A DNA stretch of 64,000 nt from Bacillus sp. FSL H8-0547 (GCA_038002745.1 JBBODD010000001.1:3534001-3598000), one strand, 5' to 3'. Shown: positions 25,710 through 35,248, counted from the stretch's first letter. The notes: generated from the sequence alone by a model not told the origin. Numbers and translations are program-made.

Positions 25710-26558
25710 ATGATGGGGAGAAAAATTGCATGGGTAACAGACAGCACGGCAAGCATTGATCAGGAAATCAGGGATCACCCCGACATATACTGGGTGCCTC
25801 TCCTTGTATGCATCAATGGAGAAGACTACTTGGACGGTGTGACTCTTGCACCGGAAGAATTATATCCGCTTCTTAAAAAACCTGAAAATGCCATTACCAC
25901 ATCACAGCCGCCGCCTGGCGCTTTTGCAGAGCTTTACAGGAAGCTTGCAGAAGACTATGACGAAGTGATTTCCATCCACCTGTCAAGTCTTCTCAGCGGT
26001 ACCTACTCTTCTGCTGTTCAGGCAGCAGGCGAAGCAGATATACCGGTGACGGTCATTGATTCTCTTATTTTGACAGAACCTCTGACTAGGATTGTGAAAG
26101 CGGGCGTTCTCATGCAAGAAAAAGGCATGGAGACGGAACAAATTGTTACAGAACTTGAGAGTCTGAAGGAGAAACACCATACATACGTGCTGATCGGGGA
26201 CCTTACAAGACTTCACAAGAGCGGAAGAATGACCGGAACTCAATATTATCTTGGAAGTCTTTTAAACATTCAGCCAATCATCCGCATTAAGTCAGGGTCG
26301 CTTTCTACCGAAGAAAAAGTCAGGTCTGAAAAGAAAGCGTTTCAGTATATAGCAGGTCAAATCAAAAAAGGCAGTCAAACACATTCAATCCGCGAAATTG
26401 CGGTGATGTTCACCTCAAAACGCGACAAGGCCGACCGCCTGCATGACACGCTTGTGAAAGAATTCCCCAAAATTCCGGTCAAGCTTGTGCCGCTTTGCAC
26501 AACAATCGGTGTTCATACAGGCGAAGACGTAGCCGGCGTATCCTGGTTCCAAGAATAG
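25710..26558 (+). CDS. DegV family fatty-acid-binding protein (first copy)
   Basis: 282 residues. WVTDSTASI, TTSQPPPGAFAELY and SSLLSGTYSSAVQA are the DegV lipid-pocket motifs; HTGEDVAGVSW is the C-terminal signature. Such proteins (FakB) present fatty acids to the kinase FakA. No fakA gene is here. It lies 13 nt before ypgQ on the same strand. A second DegV gene is at 44309. Confidence 0.9.
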   Translation: MMGRKIAWVTDSTASIDQEIRDHPDIYWVPLLVCINGEDYLDGVTLAPEELYPLLKKPENAITTSQPPPGAFAELYRKLAEDYDEVISIHLSSLLSGTYSSAVQAAGEADIPVTVIDSLILTEPLTRIVKAGVLMQEKGMETEQIVTELESLKEKHHTYVLIGDLTRLHKSGRMTGTQYYLGSLLNIQPIIRIKSGSLSTEEKVRSEKKAFQYIAGQIKKGSQTHSIREIAVMFTSKRDKADRLHDTLVKEFPKIPVKLVPLCTTIGVHTGEDVAGVSWFQE

Positions 26559-26571
26559 GAAGTGTCTTAAA

Positions 26572-27222
26572 TTGAAAGAAATTATTGAAAACATCGAACG
26601 CACCGTAAAGGATCGCCTGAAAAAAGAAGGCACAGGCCACGACTGGCACCATATTGAAAGAGTAAGAAGGACGGCTGTTAATCTAGCGAAAAAATACGCG
26701 TGCAGCCAATCTGTTGTTGAACTTTCTGCTCTCCTTCATGATGTGATTGACGAAAAGCTGTCAGATGATATCCGGATGAGTACCGAAGAAGTCGCAGCCC
26801 TGCTTGAAAGGGAAGGACTCGATCAGTCGTCTATCAGTGACATTCTGGCAGTTATTACTTCCATTTCATTTAAGGGGGGCAACAGGGAAAAGGTTTCTTC
26901 CATTGAAGCGCAGATCGTCCAGGATGCCGACAGGCTTGATGCTATGGGGGCAATAGGAATAGCAAGAGTCTTTTCCTACGGAGGATCAAAAGGCAGCCTC
27001 ATTCATGATCCGGACATGCCTGTCAGGAGCAGCATGACTGAAAAAGAATACCGCTCGGATCGTTCTACGTCCATCAATCATTTTTACGAAAAACTCCTGA
27101 AGCTGAAAGATCTCATGAATACAGAGGAAGGAAGGGTTCTGGCCCTTCAGCGCCATCAATTTATGGTTGCCTATCTCAAGCAATTTTACCTTGAATGGGA
27201 AGGGCCCGGAAGGAACTCGTGA
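26572..27222 (+). CDS. ypgQ: HD-domain phosphohydrolase YpgQ
   Basis: 216 residues. HDWHHIERVRR, LLHDVIDEK and QDADRLDAMGAIG give the H...HD...D metal set of HD hydrolases. B. subtilis YpgQ hydrolyses nucleoside triphosphates to nucleoside and triphosphate/pyrophosphate products. TTG start with AGGAAGTG seven bases upstream. Gene order degV-ypgQ-ypgR suggests one transcript. Confidence 0.9.
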   Translation: MKEIIENIERTVKDRLKKEGTGHDWHHIERVRRTAVNLAKKYACSQSVVELSALLHDVIDEKLSDDIRMSTEEVAALLEREGLDQSSISDILAVITSISFKGGNREKVSSIEAQIVQDADRLDAMGAIGIARVFSYGGSKGSLIHDPDMPVRSSMTEKEYRSDRSTSINHFYEKLLKLKDLMNTEEGRVLALQRHQFMVAYLKQFYLEWEGPGRNS

Positions 27223-27301
27223 CGTGCGGTTTCTCTAAATGGCAAGAGCAATTACAGCTATGTTAGAATGGATGCAGACACGAAACAAGGAGTGACATGG
27301 C

Positions 27302-28426
27302 TTGAATATTAAATCAATTGAACCGACACCGAGCCCAAATACGATGAAAGTCATTTTGGATGAGGAGCTGCCGGGCGGGAAAAGCAGCAATTATAAGCCT
27401 GAAACAGCTGAAGGTGCACCCGGCGTCATCCAGGAGATCCTCAAAGTGGAAGGCGTTAAAGGCGTATATCACGTGGCGGATTTCCTGGCAGTAGAACGCA
27501 ATGCCAAATTCGACTGGAAAGAGATTCTTCCCAAAGTCCGTGCTGCATTCGGCGAAGAGACGGAAGATAAAGCTGATTCCAGCTCAAAAATCAATGATCA
27601 TTTCGGCGAGGTCAATGTCCACGTTCAGATGTTCAGCGGCATCCCGATGCAGGTAAAGCTTTCTGACGGCGAGACAGAAAAGAGGTTCGGACTTCCCGAG
27701 CGTTTTCAAAAAGCTGTTCTTGCTGCGCAGCAGAACGCTGACAATGTTGTGCTTGAAAGAAAGTGGAAGGAACAGGGAGTAAGGTATGGCGACTTTGATG
27801 AAATTGGAAAAGACGTCACTGAAGAGCTGCAGGCAGCCTATACAGAAGAGCGGCTGACAAAGCTTACAGAAGCTCTTTTGAAAAAGGACAAGTCTGAACC
27901 GGTTCCAGCCCGCAAATCATACACGGTGACAGAGGACATGCTCGAGGATCCGGAATGGACAGTGCGCTATGCGCATCTTGAGCAAATGGATCCAAAGGAG
28001 AGCGATCTCCCTGTTTTAAATAAAGCATTATCAGATGAAAAGGCCTCAATCCGGAGACTTGCTGCTGTATATCTCGGCATGATCGAGGAGCCTTCTGTGC
28101 TTCCTTACCTGTATAAAGCCCTGAAAGACAAATCGGTTACCGTTCGCAGAACCGCCGGCGACTGCCTATCAGACATCGGTGACCCTGCAGCGATGGAAGA
28201 AATGATGCTTGCCCTTAAAGACAAAAACAAGCTCGTCAGATGGCGTGCAGCCATGTTCCTATATGAAGTCGGCGATGAGCGCTCATTGAGCGCACTAAAA
28301 GAGGCCGAAAACGATCCTGAATTCGAGGTCAGTCTTCAAGTGAAAATGGCCATTGAACGAATTGAAGGCGGAGAAGAGGCAAAAGGCTCCGTCTGGAAAC
28401 AGATGACAGAAAGCAGACAGCAATAA
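27302..28426 (+). CDS. ypgR: Nfu-N/HEAT-repeat protein YpgR
   Basis: 374 residues. N-terminal Nfu_N-like domain (EPTPSPNTMKVILDE, GVKGVYHVADFLAVER), a middle region, and C-terminal HEAT/PBS-lyase repeats from about 215 to 350 (RRLAAVYLGMI, VRRTAGDCLSDIG, VRWRAAMFLYEVGD). Same make-up as B. subtilis YpgR and the staphylococcal conserved virulence factor C. Possible iron-sulfur or protein-interaction role. TTG start with AAGGAGTGACATGGC. Confidence 0.9.
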   Translation: MNIKSIEPTPSPNTMKVILDEELPGGKSSNYKPETAEGAPGVIQEILKVEGVKGVYHVADFLAVERNAKFDWKEILPKVRAAFGEETEDKADSSSKINDHFGEVNVHVQMFSGIPMQVKLSDGETEKRFGLPERFQKAVLAAQQNADNVVLERKWKEQGVRYGDFDEIGKDVTEELQAAYTEERLTKLTEALLKKDKSEPVPARKSYTVTEDMLEDPEWTVRYAHLEQMDPKESDLPVLNKALSDEKASIRRLAAVYLGMIEEPSVLPYLYKALKDKSVTVRRTAGDCLSDIGDPAAMEEMMLALKDKNKLVRWRAAMFLYEVGDERSLSALKEAENDPEFEVSLQVKMAIERIEGGEEAKGSVWKQMTESRQQ

Positions 28427-28435
28427 GACGGCTGA

Positions 28436-28468
28436 AAGACTAAATCACTTAGTGGATTTAGTCTTTTT
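28436..28468 (+). terminator. Terminator after ypgR
   Basis: AAGACTAAATCAC and GTGGATTTAGTCTT enclose a TTA loop, then T run. Confidence 0.85.
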
Positions 28469-28574
28469 GCAGAGTTTTTTTCTAAAATGGAAAGACCCAT
28501 TCTAAGACTTTGGCCATATTATTTTAGCGAGGTTTCTTAGCGATTGATGAAAAAACGATGGGGGAAAATCTCAT

Positions 28575-29279
28575 ATGCCGAATAAGACAAAAGAAGCATT
28601 TGACCGACTTGCAAGGATCTATGAAACCGAAACGGACAGTCTTTATAATACAGATTATGAAAGGCCTGCTATGATGGCTAATATTCCTGAAAACCTGAAC
28701 GGCTCGAGTATTCTTGATGCCGGCTGTTCTGCCGGCTGGTATTCGGATCAGCTGCAAAAAAGAGGAGCGCAGGTGACGGGCGTTGATATCAGCCCCAATA
28801 TGATTGAAGCGGCCATCAGGAAAACGGGAGGGCGTGCAAAAATGATCTGTCACGACCTCTCAGAGACTCTTCCTTTTGCTGATGCCTCATTTGACGGCAT
28901 TGTGAGTTCACTTACGCTTCATTACTGTAAAGACTGGAAGCCTGTATTAAGCGAATTTTCCAGAGTTCTAAAACCATCAGGCTGGCTTCTTTTTTCCACT
29001 CACCATCCATTTATGGACTGGAAACTGTTTGAGTGCAAGAACTATTTCAGCGAAGAACTTTTGCATGATACCTGGAAAAAGTCAGGTCAGACATTTGATG
29101 TGAGTTTTTACAGAAAACCTCTGGAAAAAATCGTCACGGAAACGAGCCGTTTTTTTTCAATAGATGAACTGATTGAACCTAAGCCTGCTGAAAGTTTCTA
29201 TGAAAAAAATCCTGCAAACTATGAATATTTGACGAATAACCCTCATTTTATAATGATTAGGGCAACTGCAAGATCATAA
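28575..29279 (+). CDS. Class I SAM-dependent methyltransferase
   Basis: 234 residues. ILDAGCSAGWYSDQL is motif I, GVDISPNMIEAA motif II and VSSLTLHYCKDW motif IV (Methyltransf_11/25). Acceptor unknown. ATG preceded by GGGGGAAAATCTCAT. Followed after 31 nt by the methionine aminopeptidase gene. Not in the conserved syntenic block as I know it. Confidence 0.85.
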   Translation: MPNKTKEAFDRLARIYETETDSLYNTDYERPAMMANIPENLNGSSILDAGCSAGWYSDQLQKRGAQVTGVDISPNMIEAAIRKTGGRAKMICHDLSETLPFADASFDGIVSSLTLHYCKDWKPVLSEFSRVLKPSGWLLFSTHHPFMDWKLFECKNYFSEELLHDTWKKSGQTFDVSFYRKPLEKIVTETSRFFSIDELIEPKPAESFYEKNPANYEYLTNNPHFIMIRATARS

Positions 29280-29310
29280 GAAGAGGACCAATTCCAAGAG
29301 GAGACGTTCG

Positions 29311-30057
29311 ATGATTATTTTAAAAAGCGAAAGAGAAATCAGCCGGATGCACGAAGCAGGGAAGCTGCTTGCTTCGTGCCATAAAGAGGTTTCAAAGCTT
29401 TTGAAACCCGGTGTAACGACACTTGAGATTGATTCCTTCGTGGATAAGTACCTTGCCGACCACGGAGCGGTGCCTGAGCAGAAAGGCTATAAAGGCTACG
29501 AGTTTGCCACGTGTGCATCGATTAATGATGAAATCTGCCACGGCTTCCCGAGAAATCAGGCTTTAAAAGACGGTGATATTGTAACGGTCGATTTTGTCGT
29601 GAATGTAAACGGTGCTCTAGCAGACTCGGCGTGGACACATGCAGTAGGAAATGTATCTGATCAGGCGCTGAAATTAATGGATGTTACAAAAACGGCCATG
29701 TATAAAGGGATTGAGCAGGCAGTGATCGGCAACAGGCTTGGTGATATCGGCCACGCCATTCAAACATATGCAGAAGGTGAATCCTTTTCAGTGGTGAGAG
29801 ATTTCACTGGTCACGGCATTGGACCGGCGATGCATGAGGAACCGACCGTGCTGCATTACGGAATGCCCGGAAAAGGCCTCAGACTCAGGGAAGGAATGGT
29901 CATTACCATTGAACCGATGGTGAATGAAGGAACATGGTATTCAAAAATGGACGACAACGGGTGGACTGCCCGGACAGTGGACGGAAAACTTTCAGCCCAA
30001 TATGAGCATACTGTGGCCATTACGAAAGATGGGCCACTTATTTTGACAGAACATTAA
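29311..30057 (+). CDS. Type I methionine aminopeptidase (MapB/YflG-like)
   Basis: 248 residues with the complete metal-binding set: Asp94, Asp105, His168, Glu201 and Glu232. Short N-terminus and absence of a zinc-finger extension make it type Ia-like; overall sequence (EQKGYKGYEFATCASINDE) is closer to the second B. subtilis enzyme (YflG) than to the ribosomal-operon Map. Removes N-terminal methionine from new proteins. CAAGAGGAGACGTTCG precedes ATG. Confidence 0.92.
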   Translation: MIILKSEREISRMHEAGKLLASCHKEVSKLLKPGVTTLEIDSFVDKYLADHGAVPEQKGYKGYEFATCASINDEICHGFPRNQALKDGDIVTVDFVVNVNGALADSAWTHAVGNVSDQALKLMDVTKTAMYKGIEQAVIGNRLGDIGHAIQTYAEGESFSVVRDFTGHGIGPAMHEEPTVLHYGMPGKGLRLREGMVITIEPMVNEGTWYSKMDDNGWTARTVDGKLSAQYEHTVAITKDGPLILTEH

Positions 30058-30089
30058 GCGATTTCCAGATGGAGATCGTTATTTTTTTG
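30058..30089 (+). terminator. Terminator after methionine aminopeptidase gene
   Basis: GCGATTTCC and GGAGATCGT pair with one G-U, followed by TATTTTTTT. Confidence 0.75.
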
Positions 30090-30174
30090 CCTCTTAGAAA
30101 ATCTGTTTGAAGCAATTTTTAATAAATACAGATACTTGAAGTTATTGTGCTCTGTTTAGTGCCTTTTAGATTCT

Positions 30175-30311
30175 GAGGGGAATAAAGCAGAGAGGTAATG
30201 ACCCTTCATGAAGATCAGCATGTTCTGAAGGGAACAAACCAAAGCGTTAGAACTTCTGGAATACAGTCTCAAGGGCATTACCATCTATCTAAGCTAAGGC
30301 ACCCTTCCCTC
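30175..30311 (+). other. Nested inverted repeats, candidate structured RNA
   Basis: GAGGGGAA (30175-30182) pairs with TTCCCTC (30305-30311); inside it GGTAATGACCCTT (30194-30206) pairs with AAGGGCATTACC (30271-30282), each with a single bulge. CCCTTCA (30202-30208) can instead pair with TGAAGGG (30226-30232), so two structures compete. No coding frame. Lies in the 385-nt gap before ilvD but upstream of its predicted promoter. Not a recognisable T-box. Could be a small RNA, attenuator or mobile hairpin element. Confidence 0.45.
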
Positions 30312-30364
30312 AAATCACATCACGTTATGGATCTGAAAAAACTTCAAGCTATTTTATTTTTGTA

Positions 30365-30409
30365 AATTATTCGAATATTGTTGAAATACGGCAGAATTCG
30401 GACTATAGT
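30365..30409 (+). promoter_or_regulatory. ilvD promoter with CodY-like box
   Basis: AATTATTCGAATATT (30365-30379) matches the CodY consensus AATTTTCNGAAAATT with three mismatches and abuts the -35. TTGAAA (30381-30386), 17-nt spacer, TATAGT (30404-30409) is the promoter. Repression by CodY with branched-chain amino acids/GTP is expected for ilvD in Bacillus. Confidence 0.68.
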
Positions 30410-30442
30410 ATATAACAATACCAATTTAACGGGGTGATGTAA

Positions 30443-32155
30443 GTGAGCAAAAAAGATTTGAGAATCAAGAGTAAAGTAATCAGCGACGATATGAAACGAA
30501 TGCCGAATCGTGCCATGCTTCGTGCGGTTGGGTTGAAAGATGAAGATTTCCAGAAACCGATGATCGGCATCGCCTCTACATGGAGCGAAGTAACTCCATG
30601 TAATATACATATTGATAAACTTGCCCAGCTGGCTAAAAAAGGCGTAAACACTGCAGGCGGCGCAGGCATGATTTTCGGCACAATTACGGTTTCTGACGGC
30701 ATTTCAATGGGAACAGAAGGCATGCGCTATTCACTGCCGAGCCGCGACGTGATTGCGGACTCTATTGAAACGGTAGTCGGAGCTGAAAATCTCGATGCAT
30801 TTGTTGCCATCGGGGGCTGTGATAAAAACATGCCCGGATGCATGATTGCCATCGCACGCGCTGAAGTGCCGGCGGTATTCGTATATGGGGGCACGATTAA
30901 ACCGGGCCGCTTAAATGATAAAGATATTGACATTGTATCTGCGTTTGAAGGCGTCGGAAAATTCAACAACGGAGACATCGACAAAGACGGTCTGCACCAA
31001 ATCGAATGTCATGCATGCCCTGGCGCAGGTTCTTGCGGAGGCATGTACACGGCGAATACGATGGCATCTGCAATCGAAGCGATGGGAATGAGTCTGCCGG
31101 GCAGCTCTTCAAACCCGGCTGAAACAGAAATGAAGCAAAATGACTGCTATGAGGCTGGACAGGCCGTATACCGGATGCTTGAGCAGGATATTTACCCGAA
31201 AGACATCATGACGAAAAAAGCATTTGAAAATGCGATTACGGTCGTGATGGCGCTTGGAGGATCAACAAATGCCATTCTTCATCTCATGGCCATTGCCCAT
31301 TCAATCAATGTAGAACTATCGCTTGAGGATTTTGAGCGTCTGCAGCGCAAAGTGCCTCATATCGCAGATCTGAAGCCGAGCGGAAAATATGTCATGCAGG
31401 ATCTGCACGAAGCAGGCGGAGTACCTGCTGTTATGAAGCTTCTACTTGAAGAAGGGCTTCTGCACGGCGACTGTCTGACAGTTACAGGAAAAACAGTAGA
31501 AGAAAACCTGCGCGAAATGGAAGGCCTGAGAGAAGGACAGGACGTCATCTATCCTCTGGAGCAGGCATTGAGAAAAGACGGGCCGCTTGTGATTCTGAAA
31601 GGGAACTTATCGCCAAGCGGGGCGGTTGCAAAAGTTTCCGGCCTGAAAGTAACGAAAATGACAGGGCCTGCAAAGGTATTTGATACAGAGATTGAAGCGA
31701 CAGAAGCTGTGATGTCAAACGAAGTGACCGCAGGTGATGTGCTGATTATCCGCTATGAGGGCCCTAAAGGGGGACCGGGTATGCCTGAGATGCTGTCCCT
31801 GTCATCCATCATTGTCGGCAAAGGCCTTGGAGAGAGCGTAGCACTGCTGACAGATGGCCGCTTTTCCGGCGGGACTCATGGTCTTGTAGTCGGGCACATT
31901 ACGCCTGAAGCACAGGTCGGCGGACCGATTGCCCTTGTGAAAAATGGTGATCTTATTACGGTTGACAGCGATAAGCGTGAACTTCATCTGCATGTGTCGG
32001 ATGAAGAGCTTGCTGAAAGAAAAGGTTCATGGAGCGCTCCTCCTCTCAGAAACCGCGGTGTCCTCGGCAAATATGCAAGAACCGTTTCCTGTGCATCACA
32101 GGGTGCGGTGACAGATGCATTTGAAGAGGCAAAAGAACCTGCCAAAACCCGCTGA
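30443..32155 (+). CDS. ilvD: Dihydroxy-acid dehydratase
   Basis: 570 residues. Iron-sulfur ligands in [11 protein letters not shown] and [18 protein letters not shown], and the [11 protein letters not shown] segment near the C-terminus are diagnostic of IlvD/Edd enzymes; the substrate set is that of IlvD. Converts dihydroxy acids to 2-keto acids in isoleucine and valine synthesis. GTG start with GGGGTGATGTAA. Works with ilvA further downstream in the window. Confidence 0.97.
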   Translation: MSKKDLRIKSKVISDDMKRMPNRAMLRAVGLKDEDFQKPMIGIASTWSEVTPCNIHIDKLAQLAKKGVNTAGGAGMIFGTITVSDGISMGTEGMRYSLPSRDVIADSIETVVGAENLDAFVAIGGCDKNMPGCMIAIARAEVPAVFVYGGTIKPGRLNDKDIDIVSAFEGVGKFNNGDIDKDGLHQIECHACPGAGSCGGMYTANTMASAIEAMGMSLPGSSSNPAETEMKQNDCYEAGQAVYRMLEQDIYPKDIMTKKAFENAITVVMALGGSTNAILHLMAIAHSINVELSLEDFERLQRKVPHIADLKPSGKYVMQDLHEAGGVPAVMKLLLEEGLLHGDCLTVTGKTVEENLREMEGLREGQDVIYPLEQALRKDGPLVILKGNLSPSGAVAKVSGLKVTKMTGPAKVFDTEIEATEAVMSNEVTAGDVLIIRYEGPKGGPGMPEMLSLSSIIVGKGLGESVALLTDGRFSGGTHGLVVGHITPEAQVGGPIALVKNGDLITVDSDKRELHLHVSDEELAERKGSWSAPPLRNRGVLGKYARTVSCASQGAVTDAFEEAKEPAKTR

Positions 32156-32229
32156 GGGCCCGTCTGTTGAATTGTCATTCCACCTGTAGTATTCTTTTAC
32201 TACATGCGAAGGCTTAGGAGGAATGACAA

Positions 32230-32664
32230 ATGTCAATGGCATATGAAGAATACATGCGTCAAATGGTGAAACCAATGCGTGCAGAGCTGACAAATGCAGG
32301 GTTTCAGGAATTAACGGCTGAAGAAGATGTGAAAGCGTTTATGGAGAAGGCACAAGGCACGACTCTTGTAGTAGTCAACTCTGTCTGCGGCTGTGCAGCA
32401 GGACTTGCAAGACCGGCTGCAACTCAGGCGGTTATGCAGGCTGAAAATGCGCCGGACCACCTTGTGACGGTGTTTGCAGGGCAGGACAAAGAAGCTACGG
32501 CTGCAATGAGAGGCTACTTTGAAGGGTACGAACCATCTTCTCCCTCAATGGCGCTTTTAAAGGGAGATAAAGTTGTTCACTTTATCCCTCGTCATGAAAT
32601 CGAAGGAAATACGATCGAGAACATTATGGAAAATCTTATCAGTGCCTTTGACTCAGCTAAATAA
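32230..32664 (+). CDS. brxA: Bacilliredoxin BrxA (YphP)
   Basis: 144 residues. Cys53-Gly-Cys55 in NSVCGCAAGLARPAAT is the active site that removes bacillithiol from proteins. C-terminal KVVHFIPRHEIEG is also conserved. Position after ilvD matches B. subtilis yphP. TAGGAGGAATGACAA precedes ATG; the second ATG at 32236 is less favoured. Confidence 0.95.
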   Translation: MSMAYEEYMRQMVKPMRAELTNAGFQELTAEEDVKAFMEKAQGTTLVVVNSVCGCAAGLARPAATQAVMQAENAPDHLVTVFAGQDKEATAAMRGYFEGYEPSSPSMALLKGDKVVHFIPRHEIEGNTIENIMENLISAFDSAK

Positions 32665-32672
32665 GGATTATC

Positions 32673-32700
32673 GGGATGCCTGGAAGCAGGCATCCCTTTG
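32673..32700 (+). terminator. Probable terminator after brxA
   Basis: GGGATGCCT and AGGCATCCC form a 9-bp stem, but the following T tract is short (TTTG). Confidence 0.55.
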
Positions 32701-32788
32701 TCATGACTTGAAAATGGCGCATCTGCAATCCAAGGGGTCCTGTCCAGAAGAAACGGGCCGCCGCGCTTTAAATGGGAGGTGAAAGCCT

Positions 32789-33568
32789 GTGATTGTCACA
32801 ACCGCCGGAAGGACGAATCCTTCGATGATCCGGCTTGCAGAAGGAATAGCAAATGACCTGAAGGCAGCTTATATCAGCCGGAAGAAACAGTCCGTACAGA
32901 CGCTGTCAGAAGAGCACGGAGATGTGCTCGTGGTCGGAAAGAACAGGCTGGAATGGCATAAAAGAGGAGGAGCGGAGCCGTTTTTCTTTCATCCCAATTC
33001 AGCCATGTTCAGACTCAAGAGGCTTCAAAAAGGAGAGCATGATCCCCTTATTGTAGCAGCTGACCTGAAACCGGGTGACACGTTTTTGGATTGCACGCTT
33101 GGTCTTGGCTCTGACAGCATCACAGCAAGCTATGCAGTCGGATCAAAAGGGAACGTAACAGCAGCAGAAGCGAATCCGCTCGTAGCATATCTCGTAGAAA
33201 AAGGACTTGAAACGTGGGAAACGGGAGTGGATGAGTTTGATGACTGCATGCGGAGAATACAAGTCAAAAGCGGGAATCATCTTGATCTGCTGAAGGGACT
33301 GGATGCAAATTCTTTCGATGTCGTTTACTTCGATCCCATGTTTGAAGAAGCAATCACAGAATCTGATGGGATCGGACGATTGAGGTCGCTGAGCGAGTAT
33401 TCTCCAATTACGGAAGACACGATAAAGGAAGCCAAACGGGTTGCCGCAAATAGGGTTGTTTTAAAGGATCATTGGAAAAGCCCGTCATTTGACGAGCTCG
33501 GCTTTCGTGTTTTTAAAAGAAAATCAGCTAAATTTCATTATGGTGTGATAGAAACAAAAGATCTGTGA
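32789..33568 (+). CDS. ypiP: SAM-dependent methyltransferase YpiP
   Basis: 259 residues. FLDCTLGLGSDS (about 98-109) is the SAM loop and VVYFDPMFEE resembles the DPPY-like motif of nucleic acid N-methyltransferases and RsmJ-type enzymes. N-terminal part ITTAGRTNPSMIRLA fits the YpiP family. GTG start with GGGAGGTGAAAGCCT. Substrate probably RNA; inferred from the motif. Confidence 0.87.
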   Translation: MIVTTAGRTNPSMIRLAEGIANDLKAAYISRKKQSVQTLSEEHGDVLVVGKNRLEWHKRGGAEPFFFHPNSAMFRLKRLQKGEHDPLIVAADLKPGDTFLDCTLGLGSDSITASYAVGSKGNVTAAEANPLVAYLVEKGLETWETGVDEFDDCMRRIQVKSGNHLDLLKGLDANSFDVVYFDPMFEEAITESDGIGRLRSLSEYSPITEDTIKEAKRVAANRVVLKDHWKSPSFDELGFRVFKRKSAKFHYGVIETKDL

Positions 33569-33595
33569 AAAATAGGATGAGGAGGTGCTCATCCA

Positions 33596-33721
33596 ATGTC
33601 AAAACATAAAAGCGATCCATCTAAATCACAGCTTGGTTCAACTGAAACTGAAGGACAGGGAACAACGGCTTCAGAAGCAGGAAGAAAACAATCTTCTGCA
33701 TCCAAAAAGCAAAAGCGTTAA
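33596..33721 (+). CDS. 41-residue basic hydrophilic protein
   Basis: ATG with GAGGAGGTG at good spacing. 41 residues, no hydrophobic core, rich in Ser, Lys, Gln and Thr, ending KKQKR. Composition is that of small spore proteins, but the family is unknown. It lies 27 nt after ypiP and is closed by a strong terminator. Confidence 0.6.
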   Translation: MSKHKSDPSKSQLGSTETEGQGTTASEAGRKQSSASKKQKR

Positions 33722-33725
33722 AACG

Positions 33726-33758
33726 AAAAAGCTCATGGCAGATGCCATGAGCTTTTTT
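33726..33758. terminator. Terminator, usable from both sides
   Basis: AAGCTCATGGC and GCCATGAGCTT around AGAT, with A and T flanks. Confidence 0.88.
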
Positions 33759-33829
33759 CAGTCCGTAATTTCAGTGAAAATAAAATAAGCCAGTGTCACG
33801 AATGATGCAATAATAAAGACGGATTCCAT
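33758..33829 (-). CDS. 23-residue single-span membrane peptide
   Basis: ATG with GGAGTGA six bases upstream; reads MESVFIIASFVTLAYFIF then a short acidic tail. One hydrophobic helix fills nearly the whole peptide. Convergent with the 41-residue gene and sharing its terminator. Type resembles small membrane regulatory peptides; function unknown. Confidence 0.5.
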   Translation of the reverse strand: MESVFIIASFVTLAYFIFTEITD

Positions 33830-34003
33830 TCTGATTCACTCCAAACACTCTAGGTTTTTATTTCCAGCTTCTCCTTTAGTTTAAACGTTTTCATTTGGAT
33901 TTAAAACCATTAGAAGGTCGCTTTTTCAAAAAAATTCTATAAATAAAGAATTTATTTATGATAGAATAATAGTATTATAGGAAGACTTGGAGGAAGACAC
34001 GGC

Positions 34004-34594
34004 ATGATGAACAAATGGATGCGTAAAACGCTTGTCATCTTATTCACTATTGCAACCTTCGGAATGGTTGCGCCTCCGGCAGCCCTGACAGTTGAGGACC
34101 GCTCATCTGAAGATTCTTCCGTTAAATTAAATGCACCGCCAAAACCCGTATATGCTGATGAAACCGCTTACTGGCAGGTTCCGTCCAAAGAAGAGTACAT
34201 TTCCTCTTTTTTAGAAGCGGCGGAAAACCAGTCTTTTCAGAAATTCGGAGACAAAATCGGAATGAAAATCGAGGATGAATTCAGGCAGATCATTCTTCCG
34301 AAAATGGAAGAAGCCATCAGGGAGTATGCTGAAGACTATTCGGATGAGGACATCAGGGATTTAGTGATTTCCAAAAAACCTGCTGATGGAAAAGGCGAAA
34401 AAATCTTTCACCTGTATAACAAAGAAACCGGTGAGGACATCTTAAGATTTCACGTTCGCCGCGACCACCCTCCAAAGCAGGGATACTGGTTTAACTTTCA
34501 TTACCACACGCACCATGATTCTTTTCAGAAGCATCACGAACTTGGAAGCATCTACTGGAATCAGAATATGCCTCCAAACTGGATGACACATTAA
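34004..34594 (+). CDS. ypjP: YpjP family protein
   Basis: 196 residues with an N-terminal membrane anchor or signal (KTLVILFTIATFGMVAPPAA). C-terminal WFNFHYHTHHDSFQKHHELG has several His, which may bind metal. Family YpjP occurs only near thyB/dfrA in Bacillus and has no known role. AGGAGGAAGACACGGC precedes the start. Confidence 0.85.
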   Translation: MMNKWMRKTLVILFTIATFGMVAPPAALTVEDRSSEDSSVKLNAPPKPVYADETAYWQVPSKEEYISSFLEAAENQSFQKFGDKIGMKIEDEFRQIILPKMEEAIREYAEDYSDEDIRDLVISKKPADGKGEKIFHLYNKETGEDILRFHVRRDHPPKQGYWFNFHYHTHHDSFQKHHELGSIYWNQNMPPNWMTH

Positions 34595-34610
34595 AGGGGT
34601 GCAATGTCTA

Positions 34611-35135
34611 GTGGGCAAATACACGATTGATGAAATGGTGAAAACAACAAAAGAAATGCTGTATGACAGGGGCGTGGCGCTGACGGATATCGCAGAGATC
34701 GTCATGACGCTGCAGAAGAAATATATCCCTGATATTACACTTGAAGATTGTGTTGAAAACGTAGAGAGAGTTCTGAACAAGAGGGAAATTGTCCATGCCG
34801 TCCTCACGGGGCTGGCGCTGGATCAGCTGGCGGAGCAGAATCTGCTGCCGCAGCCGCTTCAGCATCTTGTTGAAACGGACGAACCGCTCTACGGCATCGA
34901 TGAAATCATTCCGCTTTCCATCGTGAATGTGTACGGCTCCATAGGCTTGACCAATTTCGGATATCTGGACAAAGAAAAGTTCGGCATTATTAAAGCGCTT
35001 GATGAACATGGCGGAAACCGCGTCAATACCTTTCTCGATGATCTTGTGGCCGCACTTGCCGCAGCCGCAGCAAGCCGGATGGCTCATAGAGCACGGGACA
35101 TAGCGGACGGCCGCGATGCAAAAGCCACAGTATAA
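34611..35135 (+). CDS. ypjQ: Phosphatidylglycerophosphatase A-like protein YpjQ
   Basis: 174 residues matching the short PgpA-type family of Firmicutes (YutG/YpjQ): LTGLALDQLAEQ, GIDEIIPLSIVNVYGSIGLT and LDDLVAALAAA. PgpA removes phosphate from phosphatidylglycerophosphate; in this soluble branch activity is uncertain. GTG 34611 chosen because AAAGGGG fits it, while GTG 34599 overlaps the site. Confidence 0.82.
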   Translation: MGKYTIDEMVKTTKEMLYDRGVALTDIAEIVMTLQKKYIPDITLEDCVENVERVLNKREIVHAVLTGLALDQLAEQNLLPQPLQHLVETDEPLYGIDEIIPLSIVNVYGSIGLTNFGYLDKEKFGIIKALDEHGGNRVNTFLDDLVAALAAAAASRMAHRARDIADGRDAKATV

Positions 35136-35168
35136 AAAATGTGCACCTCTTAGGTGCATATTTTTTTT
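35134..35168 (+). terminator. Terminator after ypjQ
   Basis: ATGTGCACCT and AGGTGCATAT around CTT, with T8. Confidence 0.88.
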
Positions 35169-35248
35169 GAAACCTTTTCCGGGCTCATCCGTATTAAGTT
35201 AGGCAGACTGCTTAAAAGTGTCTTTTTCATGAAGAAAGGTGAAAATAC

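Noticed and set aside
30090-30442. T-box leader for ilvD
   Set aside because: No TGGNACCGCG antiterminator sequence or specifier-loop features, and the structured part precedes the promoter.
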